Shown piece by piece: positions 8,791 to 16,951 of a DNA stretch of 64,000 nt. The translations under genes were made by a program, and so were the position numbers. Each line of letters starts with the position of its first letter. Positions within the stretch are counted from its first letter, which is position 1. Location: the NCBI RefSeq assembly GCF_000012505.1, contig NC_007513.1, forward strand, positions 248,001 through 312,000. Direction: 5' to 3'. This DNA comes from Synechococcus sp. CC9902 (GTDB lineage Bacteria; Cyanobacteriota; Cyanobacteriia; PCC-6307; Cyanobiaceae). Under the pieces are notes generated by a model. The model searched no databases. It was given only the letters and a program-made list of their open reading frames with translations, and had not been told where the DNA came from.

Positions 8791-9176
8791 CGACTGAATC
8801 GCCCGAGACGAGGAGGACGCGGTAAGTCAACAAAGGGCTCCCCATCAAGAATCCAAAGGGGGCAATCACGGTTGATGGCTGCCCCATGGCGTTGCAATCG
8901 CGGCTCAATGGCACCACTACTGATCACGCCATCAGCTCCATGACGTTCGGCAAACGCCAGCACCTCCGCGACAACATCGCCTTTACGAAGGGTGACCGGG
9001 AGATCTAAACAGCATTCGTAGAGAAAGCCCAGGCGCTTGCGGCTGATGTGCTTCGTACGAATCCAGTCTTGATCGAAAACAAACAGAGCCGGGGCGTCTG
9101 GGTAATCCTCGAGGGCTGGGTTGGTGCTGCCGAGCGACTCCTCATGCACCCAAACAATCGGTCGTTTTAGATCCAT
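8736..9176 (-). CDS. Photolyase/cryptochrome N-terminal (antenna) domain as a separate protein
   Basis: This 146-residue protein resembles the Rossmann-like N-terminal domain of photolyases and cryptochromes (IVWVHEESLGSTNPAL, then ALFVFDQDW, then ADGVISSG and a C-terminal WILDGEPFV). On its own it lacks the FAD-binding domain. That domain is encoded by the gene just upstream, whose stop overlaps this start (TGATG), so the two chains are probably made together and associate. The order is inverted relative to a normal photolyase gene, with the C-terminal domain translated first. Function beyond light-driven DNA repair or light sensing cannot be read. Confidence 0.7.
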   Translation of the reverse strand: MDLKRPIVWVHEESLGSTNPALEDYPDAPALFVFDQDWIRTKHISRKRLGFLYECCLDLPVTLRKGDVVAEVLAFAERHGADGVISSGAIEPRLQRHGAAINRDCPLWILDGEPFVDLPRPPRLGRFSRYWREAEPVVWELFKPSD

Positions 9177-10072
9177 CAGAAGCGCTGGGTGCTGGGGTTT
9201 GGACGAGCCGTCGACTTGTTGCGGTGGTTTTGTCGACGGGCCGGAATGTCACGTATTGGTGCCCGCTGAGTGAACAGGGTGGTCTCGAGCTGTTCGTAGC
9301 TGGCATCGAAGGGGCACTGATTTGCGCTGGAACAGGTCTTGCAGAAACGCCCTTCGCTGTAGCGCTCAAGATTGTCGCGATTGAAAAAGTAGGGCTTGTG
9401 GCTGAAGGTGCTGGCGATCCATTGCCAACTCAAATGGTTGCTGGCGGGATCTCCATCAAGCAAGTGCTCGAGGAACCAATCCGCGCCGGCTTTCCAATGC
9501 ACATGTCGCCAGTGCACCAGCCATGCGGCCATCCACATCCGGGCGTGGTTATGGAGCCAGCCCGTGCTGACCAGTTCCTCCCGAAATCCATCCATGCAGG
9601 CCAATCCTGTGCAGCCATCACGGACGTCGTCTGGGAGCTCTCGGCTGTAGCTGGCCGCGCTGTGGCCGGTTTTGAATGCTTCTTGGTCGTCGTCGATGCG
9701 ATCACCGAGGTCTTGCCACATGCGTTGCCAAAAGTCGCGCCAGCCCAACTCATTGATCAACTTGCTCCCGTCATCGCGTTTGCTGATGCCTTGAAACACC
9801 GCATCACGCACCTCCGCAAGAGTGAAAACACCGTGGCGAATGTAAGGAGACAGACGGGTTACGGCGCCGTTGACGTGATTGCGGCTGCGGGCGTACCGCT
9901 TTACATCCATTTTTCGGATTTGCTTTTCGGCTGCTCTCCGACCGCCACGGATCGGGCTGATCGCACCACTTGCTTCTGGAAACTCTTGTTCCAGCAAGGT
10001 ATTTAGAGCTTCTCGAGAACTTATATCTCTTGGCAAATCACCGGCGATTGGAGGCGAAGCAGGGGCTGGCAC
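9176..10072 (-). CDS. FAD-binding domain of photolyase/cryptochrome family
   Basis: This 298-residue protein consists almost entirely of the helical FAD domain: LINELGWRDFW, TGWLHNHARMWMAAWLV, and DGDPASNHLSWQWIAS, the standard flavin-pocket signatures. Near the C-terminus a Cys cluster (FCKTCSSANQC) could bind metal or an Fe-S cluster, as some prokaryotic photolyases do; this is not proven by sequence alone. The start used is GTG 10072; no ATG is available nearby. It is divergent from fabI and coupled to the downstream antenna-domain gene by a one-base TGATG overlap. Confidence 0.85.
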   Translation of the reverse strand: MPAPASPPIAGDLPRDISSREALNTLLEQEFPEASGAISPIRGGRRAAEKQIRKMDVKRYARSRNHVNGAVTRLSPYIRHGVFTLAEVRDAVFQGISKRDDGSKLINELGWRDFWQRMWQDLGDRIDDDQEAFKTGHSAASYSRELPDDVRDGCTGLACMDGFREELVSTGWLHNHARMWMAAWLVHWRHVHWKAGADWFLEHLLDGDPASNHLSWQWIASTFSHKPYFFNRDNLERYSEGRFCKTCSSANQCPFDASYEQLETTLFTQRAPIRDIPARRQNHRNKSTARPNPSTQRF

Positions 10073-10156
10073 CGGCTTTCTGAAGCATCGGGCGTTTGAT
10101 CTTGGCGGGGGATGGGGGAGAATCGCGCGAATTCAACCCTGTTCCGGTTCGTTCTG

Positions 10157-10939
10157 ATGCTGCTCGATCTCACCGGCAAAAAAATCTTGGTTACCGGCAT
10201 TGCCAACAACCGCTCGATTGCCTGGGGCATCGCTCAGCAACTCAAAGCGGCAGGTGCTGACCTTGGCATCACCTACCTCCCCGACGACAAAGGCCGTTTT
10301 GAATCCAAGGTGCGTGAGCTCACCGCTCCTTTGGAGCCCAGCTTGTTCTTGCCCCTGAATGTCCAAGATCCAGAACAGATGGCGAGTGTGTTCGCCGAGA
10401 TCAAAGAAAAGTGGGGCGTCCTTGATGGTTTGGTCCACTGCCTGGCTTTCGCCGGCAAAGAGGAATTGATTGGTGATTACAGCGCCACCACGGCGGAAGG
10501 TTTTGCGCGCTCCTTGGATATCAGCGCCTATTCCTTGGCTCCACTCTGTGCCCATGCCAAGCCGCTGTTCAGCGAGAAGGCTGGTGTGATCACCCTCTCC
10601 TACCTGGGCGCTGACCGCGCGATCCCGAACTACAACGTCATGGGTGTTGCTAAGGCAGCCCTAGAAGCGTCAGTTCGCTACTTGGCTGCCGAGCTCGGTC
10701 CGGACAAGCAGGTTCGCGTCAATGCCATCAGTGCCGGCCCCATCCGCACGCTGGCCAGTTCAGCCATCGGCGGCATCCTCGACATGATTCACCACGTTGA
10801 GGAAAGAGCTCCTTTGCGTCGCACCGTCACTCAGATGGAAGTGGGAGGCACTGCTGCGTTTCTCTTGAGCGACCTGGCTAGCGGGATTTCGGGGCAAACC
10901 ATTTATGTGGATGCCGGCTACTGCGTGACTGGGATGTGA
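10157..10939 (+). CDS. fabI: Enoyl-[acyl-carrier-protein] reductase (NADH)
   Basis: This 260-residue short-chain dehydrogenase performs the last reduction of each fatty-acid elongation cycle. The FabI pattern is clear: LVTGIANNRSIAWGIA at the cofactor site, the catalytic Tyr-x6-Lys in NYNVMGVAKAA, and ISAGPIRTLA after it. I chose ATG 10157 because it gives the standard N-terminus (MLLDLTGKK); the longer frame from 10112 adds 15 residues unlike the family. It is divergent from the FAD-domain gene. Confidence 0.96.
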   Translation: MLLDLTGKKILVTGIANNRSIAWGIAQQLKAAGADLGITYLPDDKGRFESKVRELTAPLEPSLFLPLNVQDPEQMASVFAEIKEKWGVLDGLVHCLAFAGKEELIGDYSATTAEGFARSLDISAYSLAPLCAHAKPLFSEKAGVITLSYLGADRAIPNYNVMGVAKAALEASVRYLAAELGPDKQVRVNAISAGPIRTLASSAIGGILDMIHHVEERAPLRRTVTQMEVGGTAAFLLSDLASGISGQTIYVDAGYCVTGM

Positions 10940-10943
10940 TTCC

Positions 10944-10966
10944 CGATCCCTAGCCCATGGGGATCG
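10944..10966 (+). terminator. Weak hairpin after fabI
   Basis: A 7-bp inverted repeat (CGATCCC ... GGGATCG, 10944-10950 and 10960-10966) with a 9-base loop lies just after the fabI stop and is followed by TTGG. There is no real U tract, so it is only a possible terminator or attenuator before hisB. Confidence 0.3.
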
Positions 10967-11106
10967 TTGGCTTGGCTGTTGAACCACAACAGATTGGTCC
11001 GAGCGAAACATCCCCTCTTGCCGGGGTTTGGGTTGAGTGGTTTGGCGAATGGGCCAATGCTTCGCCATGATCAGCGCACAGCAACGGTCGATGGGAATTC
11101 AGGAGC

Positions 11107-11712
11107 ATGCGCACGGGTGAAGTTCACCGCCATACCGGCGAGACCGACGTCAAGGTCAAGCTCGACCTCGATGGAAGTGGTTGTTGCGAGGCTTCTACCG
11201 GTGTGCCCTTCCTCGATCACATGCTGAATCAAATCAGCAGCCATGGATTAATCGATCTGACGATTACTGCGGTGGGTGATACCCACATCGATGATCACCA
11301 CACCAACGAAGACGTGGGCATCGCGGTGGGTCAGGCCCTCAGTCAAGCCTTAGGTGATCGAAAGGGGATCCATCGGTTTGGTCATTTTGTGGCGCCCCTC
11401 GATGAAGCCCTTGTGCAAGTGGCATTGGATTGCTCTGGTCGGCCTCATATCAGCTATGGGCTAACCATTCCTACCCAAAAGATTGGCAGTTACGACACAG
11501 AATTGGTCAAAGAATTTTTCGTCGCAGTTGCGAATAACAGTGGGCTCACCCTGCATATCCGCCAGTTGGATGGTGTGAATTCCCATCACATCGTGGAGGC
11601 CTGCTTTAAGGCTTTTGCCCGTGCTCTGCGTATGGCCACTGAAATTGATCCCCGTCGAGCCGGCGCGATCCCGAGCAGTAAAGGTGTTTTAGAGCAGGCT
11701 GGCGCCAACTAA
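11107..11712 (+). CDS. hisB: Imidazoleglycerol-phosphate dehydratase
   Basis: This 201-residue enzyme dehydrates imidazole-glycerol phosphate in histidine synthesis. It has both metal-binding repeats: DHHTNED in the first half and NSHHIVEA in the second, plus FLDHML. It is the monofunctional type, without the phosphatase domain seen in enterobacteria. ATG 11107 gives the expected length, although the AGGAG-like sequence sits almost against the ATG, so a slightly different start is possible. Confidence 0.95.
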   Translation: MRTGEVHRHTGETDVKVKLDLDGSGCCEASTGVPFLDHMLNQISSHGLIDLTITAVGDTHIDDHHTNEDVGIAVGQALSQALGDRKGIHRFGHFVAPLDEALVQVALDCSGRPHISYGLTIPTQKIGSYDTELVKEFFVAVANNSGLTLHIRQLDGVNSHHIVEACFKAFARALRMATEIDPRRAGAIPSSKGVLEQAGAN

Positions 11713-11779
11713 ATCACCTGTCATTGGCCGCGTTTCATGGCCGATTACGAGATGATGGTTTGTATCAGAGTCGTTATTC

Positions 11780-13249
11780 GTGACTGTTGCACCCACCCGT
11801 CCATACAGCCGCGAGGACTGGTCGAGTGCCTTCGTCAATGTGGATGAAGAGCTCACCGATGTGGCGCTCATCCCTGTGCGTGGCACCATTCCCTCCGAAC
11901 TCAAGGGCACGCTCTATCGCAATGGTCCTGGCCGCCTAGAACGCAATGGCCATCGGGTTCACCACCCCTTCGATGGCGACGGAATGATCGCCGCGATGCG
12001 GTTTGAGAATGGCGCTGTTTCCCTCACCAATCGTTTTGTCCGCACGGAAGGTTGGCTCGCCGAGGAAAAGGCCAATAAGGTTCTTTATCGCGGTGTCTTT
12101 GGGAGTCAGAAGCCCGGTGGGCGCCTCGCCAATGCCTTCGATTTACGGCTGAAAAACATCGCCAATACCAATGTGGTGCGGCTTGGGGATCAGCTTCTAG
12201 CTCTCTGGGAGGCTGCAGAGCCCCATGCCCTTGACCCCGTCAGTTTGGAAACGCGTGGCTTGTCACGGATGGATGGTGTGTTGAAAAAGGGAGAGGCGTT
12301 TAGTGCTCACCCGCGCTTCGATGCTGGGCACCACGACCGCCCGAGGATGGTCACATTTGGGGTGAAAGCTGGCCCCCGCAGCACCATCCGCTTAATGGAG
12401 TTCGCCACCGATGGCCCAGATGCTGGTGTGCTTTTGAACGACCGATCCGACAGCTTTCCGGGCTTCGCGTTCTTGCACGACTTTGCGATAACACCCAACT
12501 GGGCGGTGTTTCTTCAAAACGCTATTTCCTTCAATCCGCTGCCGTTTGTCACTGGAGAAAAGGGCGCTGCGCAATGTTTGGCGTCCCAGCCGGGTGGGAA
12601 AGGACGCTTCTGGTTGATTCCTCGAGATTGTGGTCGTTTCGCTGGTCAAAAACCGCGCATCCTTGAAGCTCCAGATGGATTTGTGTTCCATCACCTCAAT
12701 GCCTTTGAGGATGGAGATCACGTGGTGGTGGAGAGCATCGTTTACGACGACTTTCCATCGATTGGTCCAGACGATGATTTTGCCCAGGTCGATTTCGACA
12801 GCATTCCAGAGGGGATCCTGCATCGTTGCCGGCTTGATTTGAGTCGTGAGATGGTTCAAACCGAGCGGATTGCCAACCGCACCTGCGAGTTCGCCATGGT
12901 GAATCCTCAGCGCCAGGGACTTTCAGCGCAATATGCCTGGATGGCGGTGGCCGAACGGGATATCGGTAATGATCCGCTGCAGGCTATCCAGAAGCTGGAT
13001 CTGAGCTCTGGCGACACCAGCACATGGAGTGCTGCGCCCCGTGGTTTCGTTAGCGAGCCCTTGATGGTTGCTCGCCCTGGTGCTTCCGCAGAGGATGATG
13101 GTTGGGTGCTGGATTTGGTCTGGAACGGAGCGCGCGGAGCGTCCGACCTGGTGATCCTCAATGCGGCTGACTTATCTGAAGCGGCCGTACTCGAATTGCC
13201 CTTGGCGATTCCCCATGGACTGCATGGCAGCTGGGCAGCATCGGTCTGA
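11780..13249 (+). CDS. Carotenoid cleavage oxygenase (apocarotenoid 15,15'-oxygenase type)
   Basis: This 489-residue non-haem iron dioxygenase has the seven-bladed propeller fold of the RPE65/ACO family. The four iron-ligating His positions are recognisable in GHHDRPRM, FLHDFAI, FHHLNAFEDGD and IPHGLHGSW, and the N-terminal GTLYRNGPG and HHPFDGDGM signatures are present. It probably cleaves apocarotenals to retinal-type products. The start is GTG 11780 (TVAPTRPYSREDW). It begins 67 bases after hisB and may share its transcript. Confidence 0.9.
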   Translation: MTVAPTRPYSREDWSSAFVNVDEELTDVALIPVRGTIPSELKGTLYRNGPGRLERNGHRVHHPFDGDGMIAAMRFENGAVSLTNRFVRTEGWLAEEKANKVLYRGVFGSQKPGGRLANAFDLRLKNIANTNVVRLGDQLLALWEAAEPHALDPVSLETRGLSRMDGVLKKGEAFSAHPRFDAGHHDRPRMVTFGVKAGPRSTIRLMEFATDGPDAGVLLNDRSDSFPGFAFLHDFAITPNWAVFLQNAISFNPLPFVTGEKGAAQCLASQPGGKGRFWLIPRDCGRFAGQKPRILEAPDGFVFHHLNAFEDGDHVVVESIVYDDFPSIGPDDDFAQVDFDSIPEGILHRCRLDLSREMVQTERIANRTCEFAMVNPQRQGLSAQYAWMAVAERDIGNDPLQAIQKLDLSSGDTSTWSAAPRGFVSEPLMVARPGASAEDDGWVLDLVWNGARGASDLVILNAADLSEAAVLELPLAIPHGLHGSWAASV

Positions 13250-13346
13250 TTCGGTTCAGTCACATCTAGGCAGATTTCAGTTCGCGTCTGGTTGCTGATT
13301 GCAATCCGTTCAGTCTCAAGCTGGTGGAACTGAACGGTGAGTTTTG

Positions 13347-14027
13347 ATGCGGAGTTTTAGAGCTGTTGTGATCGTTGGCTTGCTGTTGGGAGCGGCAACT
13401 CCGATGCATGCGCACGAGGTGAGGTGTGACGGAACTCTGTTGGAGCTTGCCGTCGTCGAGGAGGGCACCAGCCACACAGATCGTTTTCAATTCGCCTTGC
13501 GTTTGGAAGCGAAAGCCAGTTCGAAGAACGATGCTTTGAACGAATTGAATCGTCGGCTCGGCACGGTTCGCCGAAAGATTTCTGGCTTGGCGATGGGGGG
13601 ACTCATCGTGTCGGCCCCACGCACTTATACGGTTGGCAGCACAACTGCAACTCAGCAGCGTCATCAGGCCACCTCCAGCATCACCGGTGAGGTGAGCCGT
13701 TCCAACTACGACCCCTTGATTCAGCAGGCTGGACGTTTGCCCGGCGTCAGTCTTCAGGGGATGACGTCGCTGTCCTCCACGGATGGTGCACGTTCTCTGC
13801 AACAGCAATTGCTTGAGAGAGCCTTAGCCACAGGGCGGCGACAAGCGGAGTCCACACAGCAGCTGTTGGGACTACGCCAACTTCGGTTGATCCGGATTGA
13901 TCAGCGCAGTGGGGGAGGTGCTCTACGCATGAGTGCCCTGTCTCGCAAGGAAAGGAGTTTTGACCCAGCTGAAGCGCCCAAACCCCGTCAATCCATTCGA
14001 CTCAATCTCGACTATTGCTTGAATTGA
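13347..14027 (+). CDS. SIMPL-domain (DUF541-like) exported protein
   Basis: This 226-residue protein has an N-terminal signal peptide (basic start, hydrophobic core, cleavage probably after MHA). It then has the SIMPL pattern: an amphipathic beta segment (FQFALRLEAKA), a helix with repeated Leu (ALNELNRRLGTVRRKISGL), and a late ALATGRRQAESTQQLLGL helix. Such proteins are periplasmic and often linked to stress, but the function is not established. I start at ATG 13347 rather than the TTG just before it. Confidence 0.72.
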   Translation: MRSFRAVVIVGLLLGAATPMHAHEVRCDGTLLELAVVEEGTSHTDRFQFALRLEAKASSKNDALNELNRRLGTVRRKISGLAMGGLIVSAPRTYTVGSTTATQQRHQATSSITGEVSRSNYDPLIQQAGRLPGVSLQGMTSLSSTDGARSLQQQLLERALATGRRQAESTQQLLGLRQLRLIRIDQRSGGGALRMSALSRKERSFDPAEAPKPRQSIRLNLDYCLN

Positions 14028-14122
14028 TCCCTATGCCGTTGTTGTGACTGTTGAGCGGAAGTGAATTCGTTGGTAAGACCATATTTCTAGCGTGATAATT
14101 TGATGATCATCGTTGATCCTTT

Positions 14123-15187
14123 GTGCCCACTTCATTTGCTCTTCCGCAGATCAATAGCGATGAGCGGATGTTGTGGATTCATGCTGGGCCTCATAAGGCA
14201 GCCAGCAGTTATGTAACTGAACGGTTGCGTAAAAATCGCAGCACCTTGGCGGCACAAAGAGTATTAATGGATGGAGATAATAATCTCCTCGCTAATTCTA
14301 TTGCCGAGAAAAATTATCAGCCTTTGGAACAGGCCCTTTCAGGATTGCCGAGTGATTTTCAACGTATTTTAATTAGCAGTTCATCCCTTGATACGCGAAT
14401 TCTGAAACGGAGTGTTCTGACTATTCTCCGTGATATGGCATCATCATATGGATTTAAACTTGGCATTAGTTATTTTATTAGAGACCAGCAATCCTGGCTG
14501 AATTCGGTATATTGTCATCGTGTCCGACGCTTTCGTTCAACGCAAGATTTTCCTGATTATTGTCGATATATTATGAATAATCCAAGCTCTTGGGATATTA
14601 GTTATCCGTCAAAATTTAGCCCCCTGAAGGATTATCCAGAGATTGTAAAAATGTTTCTGCCTTTGTCCCGGCAAGTGGAAATAACAGATCCTTTTCTTGC
14701 CTTGACGTCCGCTTTAGGCTTAAAGGAGCCCCCTGGAATTGGCTGGCTAAAGGGAGAGCCTTCGAAAAAGAATATTCAGCCCGGTGCCAAAGGGATTTGG
14801 ATGTCTCGGGTTTGTTATCAGCTTATGGAATCTCTAGGTTTTGATCCGGATGTGTTGAATCGCAAGGGGAAAGTGATTCGTGATCTTGCGATTGAGCGAG
14901 GTTGGGATCAGGAGAAGTTTGATGGTTTTGATCAGCCACTTCTGGATCGCGTGGCCGGTTTTTATGCGTCATCCAATGATGCCTTTTCGCGTGAGCATTG
15001 GGGTGTTTCTTGGAATGAATTGTTTCCGGTGAAGGCGGCTTCTCAATTTGTTTATTCGGGGCCGGACTCTGAACAGGAGAAGAAAGAAATGCGTCGTTTG
15101 ATGGTTCGTGTGTTGCGAGAGCTTCACTTCCCTTGGCCTTTGCGCAAGAGATTTTTTAAGGGCTATGACTCCATCGTTGCTGGATGA
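14123..15187 (+). CDS. Sulfotransferase-like P-loop protein in AT-rich DNA
   Basis: This 354-residue protein begins with a degenerate sulfotransferase 5'-PSB-like loop (LWIHAGPHKAASSYVTERL, about residues 17-35). It carries a later FIRDQQSWLNSVYCHRVRRF segment like the 3'-PB region of polysaccharide sulfotransferases. The canonical Lys-x-Gly-Thr-Thr is changed to KAASS, so activity is uncertain. It may modify a surface glycan. The start is GTG 14123; ATG 14168 just before the loop is an alternative. Base composition is clearly more AT-rich than the neighbours, suggesting transfer, and the flanking bases (14028-14122, 15188-15368) are AT-rich and non-coding. Confidence 0.6.
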   Translation: MPTSFALPQINSDERMLWIHAGPHKAASSYVTERLRKNRSTLAAQRVLMDGDNNLLANSIAEKNYQPLEQALSGLPSDFQRILISSSSLDTRILKRSVLTILRDMASSYGFKLGISYFIRDQQSWLNSVYCHRVRRFRSTQDFPDYCRYIMNNPSSWDISYPSKFSPLKDYPEIVKMFLPLSRQVEITDPFLALTSALGLKEPPGIGWLKGEPSKKNIQPGAKGIWMSRVCYQLMESLGFDPDVLNRKGKVIRDLAIERGWDQEKFDGFDQPLLDRVAGFYASSNDAFSREHWGVSWNELFPVKAASQFVYSGPDSEQEKKEMRRLMVRVLRELHFPWPLRKRFFKGYDSIVAG

Positions 15188-15368
15188 GCTAATTCTCATA
15201 TCATCCAGATGTCATTTATGCATAAAATGTTAATTGATTCAAAAATGAATAGTGTTAATAGCCTTCTATATTCTCTAGTTTCGGGAATTATCCGAAGCTG
15301 GTATTTTCATGTTTTGCAAATAGCTTTTTAAATTATATTTTATTGAGCTAGTTAAATATATGTTTGGA

Positions 15369-16919
15369 TTAATTTGATCTGTTTTGCTTTAAGGATTCTT
15401 TCCAGGCGAGGCGCGGTGCACTCCAAAGCGTGAACAGCACTAAGGGTGTTACCGGAACAGCTGTAATCACGATGAAGGCTTGCAGGGCATCGATCGAGGT
15501 GCTGTCACCAAGCCCGGTTCCGATGCGCAGCAGCACCAGGGTGAGGCTGCCGATCATTAGGGCCCAGAACAGGCGCAGGGCTGGAGGTGGCTCGTTGCGG
15601 CCACTCACCACCATGGCCGCGGCATAACTCATTGAATCGGCACTGGTGCACATAAACAGCACCACAAGAATGAGTCCGACAGGGATGAGTAGGCCAGAGA
15701 GTGGAAGCGCGCTGAGAATTGCGAGCAAGGCTGCTGCTGCTCCGTTCTGTGCAAGGGCGTCCGTAATCCCAGCGCCGGCAAGCTCAAGATGCATGCCAGT
15801 TCCACCGAGCAACGTGAACCAAAGGTTGGTCACGATCGGGCAGAAGATTGCGACGGCCAACACGAGTTCTCGCAGGCTGCGTCCACGGCTCACTCCCGCC
15901 GTAAATAAGCCCATGAGTGGTGCGTAACCAAGAAACCAACCCCAATAGAACACCGTCCAACCATTGACCCAATTGTTCGCAGAATCGTTCTGAGCCAGGG
16001 CCATCTGGGGGAGATGGATCAAGTAGGTGAGGAAGCCGCTGAAAAAATGCTGAATCAACCAGAGGCCAGGGCCAAGCAGGAGTAGTGCTGCTGCCATCCC
16101 GATGGTGAGCCACACATTGAGCTCAGAGAGCCATTTGATGCCCTTTTGTATTCCGCTAACTGTCGATGTAGCGAACACAGCTGTAAGCATGAGCACCACG
16201 ACAGATTGCAATCCAGCGCTATCGCTTAACCAGGGGAGCTGACCGGCGGCATTGCTCAGTTGGAGGGATAGGAAGCCCAAGGGGCCCACAGTTCCTGCAA
16301 TGGCAGCCACCACTGATAGGCCATCTGCCAAGTCACCCAGCGGACCATCAACGAGTTGTCTCGGCAGGATATTGACCAGCAGGGTGCGAGGGCGGAGTGG
16401 TTCTCCACGTCGTTCCAAAATGGAATAGGTAATGGTCGTGGTGGTTGCCACCAACGCCCAAGCCAAAAAGCCCCAGTGCAGGAAGCTCACGGCTAATGCT
16501 GGGTCGACCGCTGCGGCAGTTCCTCCCGTTACCCCCTCGAAGGTTGGTGATGGTGTTTGGAAGTGAAAGAGCGGCTCAGCTGCCGACCAAAACACCCCAC
16601 CTCCTGCCAACAGCGTGCAGATCAAAACTGCACACCAGTCAAAGAATTTCAGGCTTGGCTTCGCATCTTCTCCGCCGAGGCGGAGGCGGCCAACCGGACT
16701 GATGGCAATCGCGATTGCGATCAGAAACAGCAGCAACACCATCCATTGCCAGATTCCTCCAAGCGCATTGCTCACAATCGCCTTGCCTGTTTCGGTGAAG
16801 TGCTTTGCCAGAGCTAAATCGATAGCGGAGACCACCAGGAAGATCAGCAGTGGTCCAGCACCCACCCAGAGCGGGGGTTGTTTCCACCAGGAGCGAGACG
16901 TTGTTGGAATTTCAGACAC
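15369..16919 (-). CDS. BCCT family transporter (betaine/carnitine/choline type)
   Basis: This 516-residue inner-membrane transporter of the BCCT fold has about 12 hydrophobic helices. Signature segments include FWSAAEPLFHF, LHWGFLAWAL, NWVNGWTVFYWGWFLGYAPLMGLF (shortened here) and SADSMSYAAA, as in sodium- or proton-driven glycine betaine uptake systems. It lacks the long C-terminal osmosensor tail of BetP. The substrate is probably a quaternary or methylated amine. It follows the flavin oxidase gene (start 16919, upstream stop 16952, gap 32 bases), so it is probably the last gene of the accessory operon. Confidence 0.88.
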   Translation of the reverse strand: MSEIPTTSRSWWKQPPLWVGAGPLLIFLVVSAIDLALAKHFTETGKAIVSNALGGIWQWMVLLLFLIAIAIAISPVGRLRLGGEDAKPSLKFFDWCAVLICTLLAGGGVFWSAAEPLFHFQTPSPTFEGVTGGTAAAVDPALAVSFLHWGFLAWALVATTTTITYSILERRGEPLRPRTLLVNILPRQLVDGPLGDLADGLSVVAAIAGTVGPLGFLSLQLSNAAGQLPWLSDSAGLQSVVVLMLTAVFATSTVSGIQKGIKWLSELNVWLTIGMAAALLLLGPGLWLIQHFFSGFLTYLIHLPQMALAQNDSANNWVNGWTVFYWGWFLGYAPLMGLFTAGVSRGRSLRELVLAVAIFCPIVTNLWFTLLGGTGMHLELAGAGITDALAQNGAAAALLAILSALPLSGLLIPVGLILVVLFMCTSADSMSYAAAMVVSGRNEPPPALRLFWALMIGSLTLVLLRIGTGLGDSTSIDALQAFIVITAVPVTPLVLFTLWSAPRLAWKESLKQNRSN

Positions 16920-16951
16920 AGTTCAAAAACGATGGATTCTTCGGTGCGGAC

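Noticed and set aside
9224-10006. 260-codon plus-strand frame opposite the FAD-domain gene
   Set aside because: The opposite strand carries all photolyase signatures; this frame has none and is a codon-bias shadow.
14102-14111. GATGATCATC palindrome before the sulfotransferase-like gene
   Set aside because: Ten bases in AT-rich DNA can occur by chance; no second copy or spacing supports an operator.
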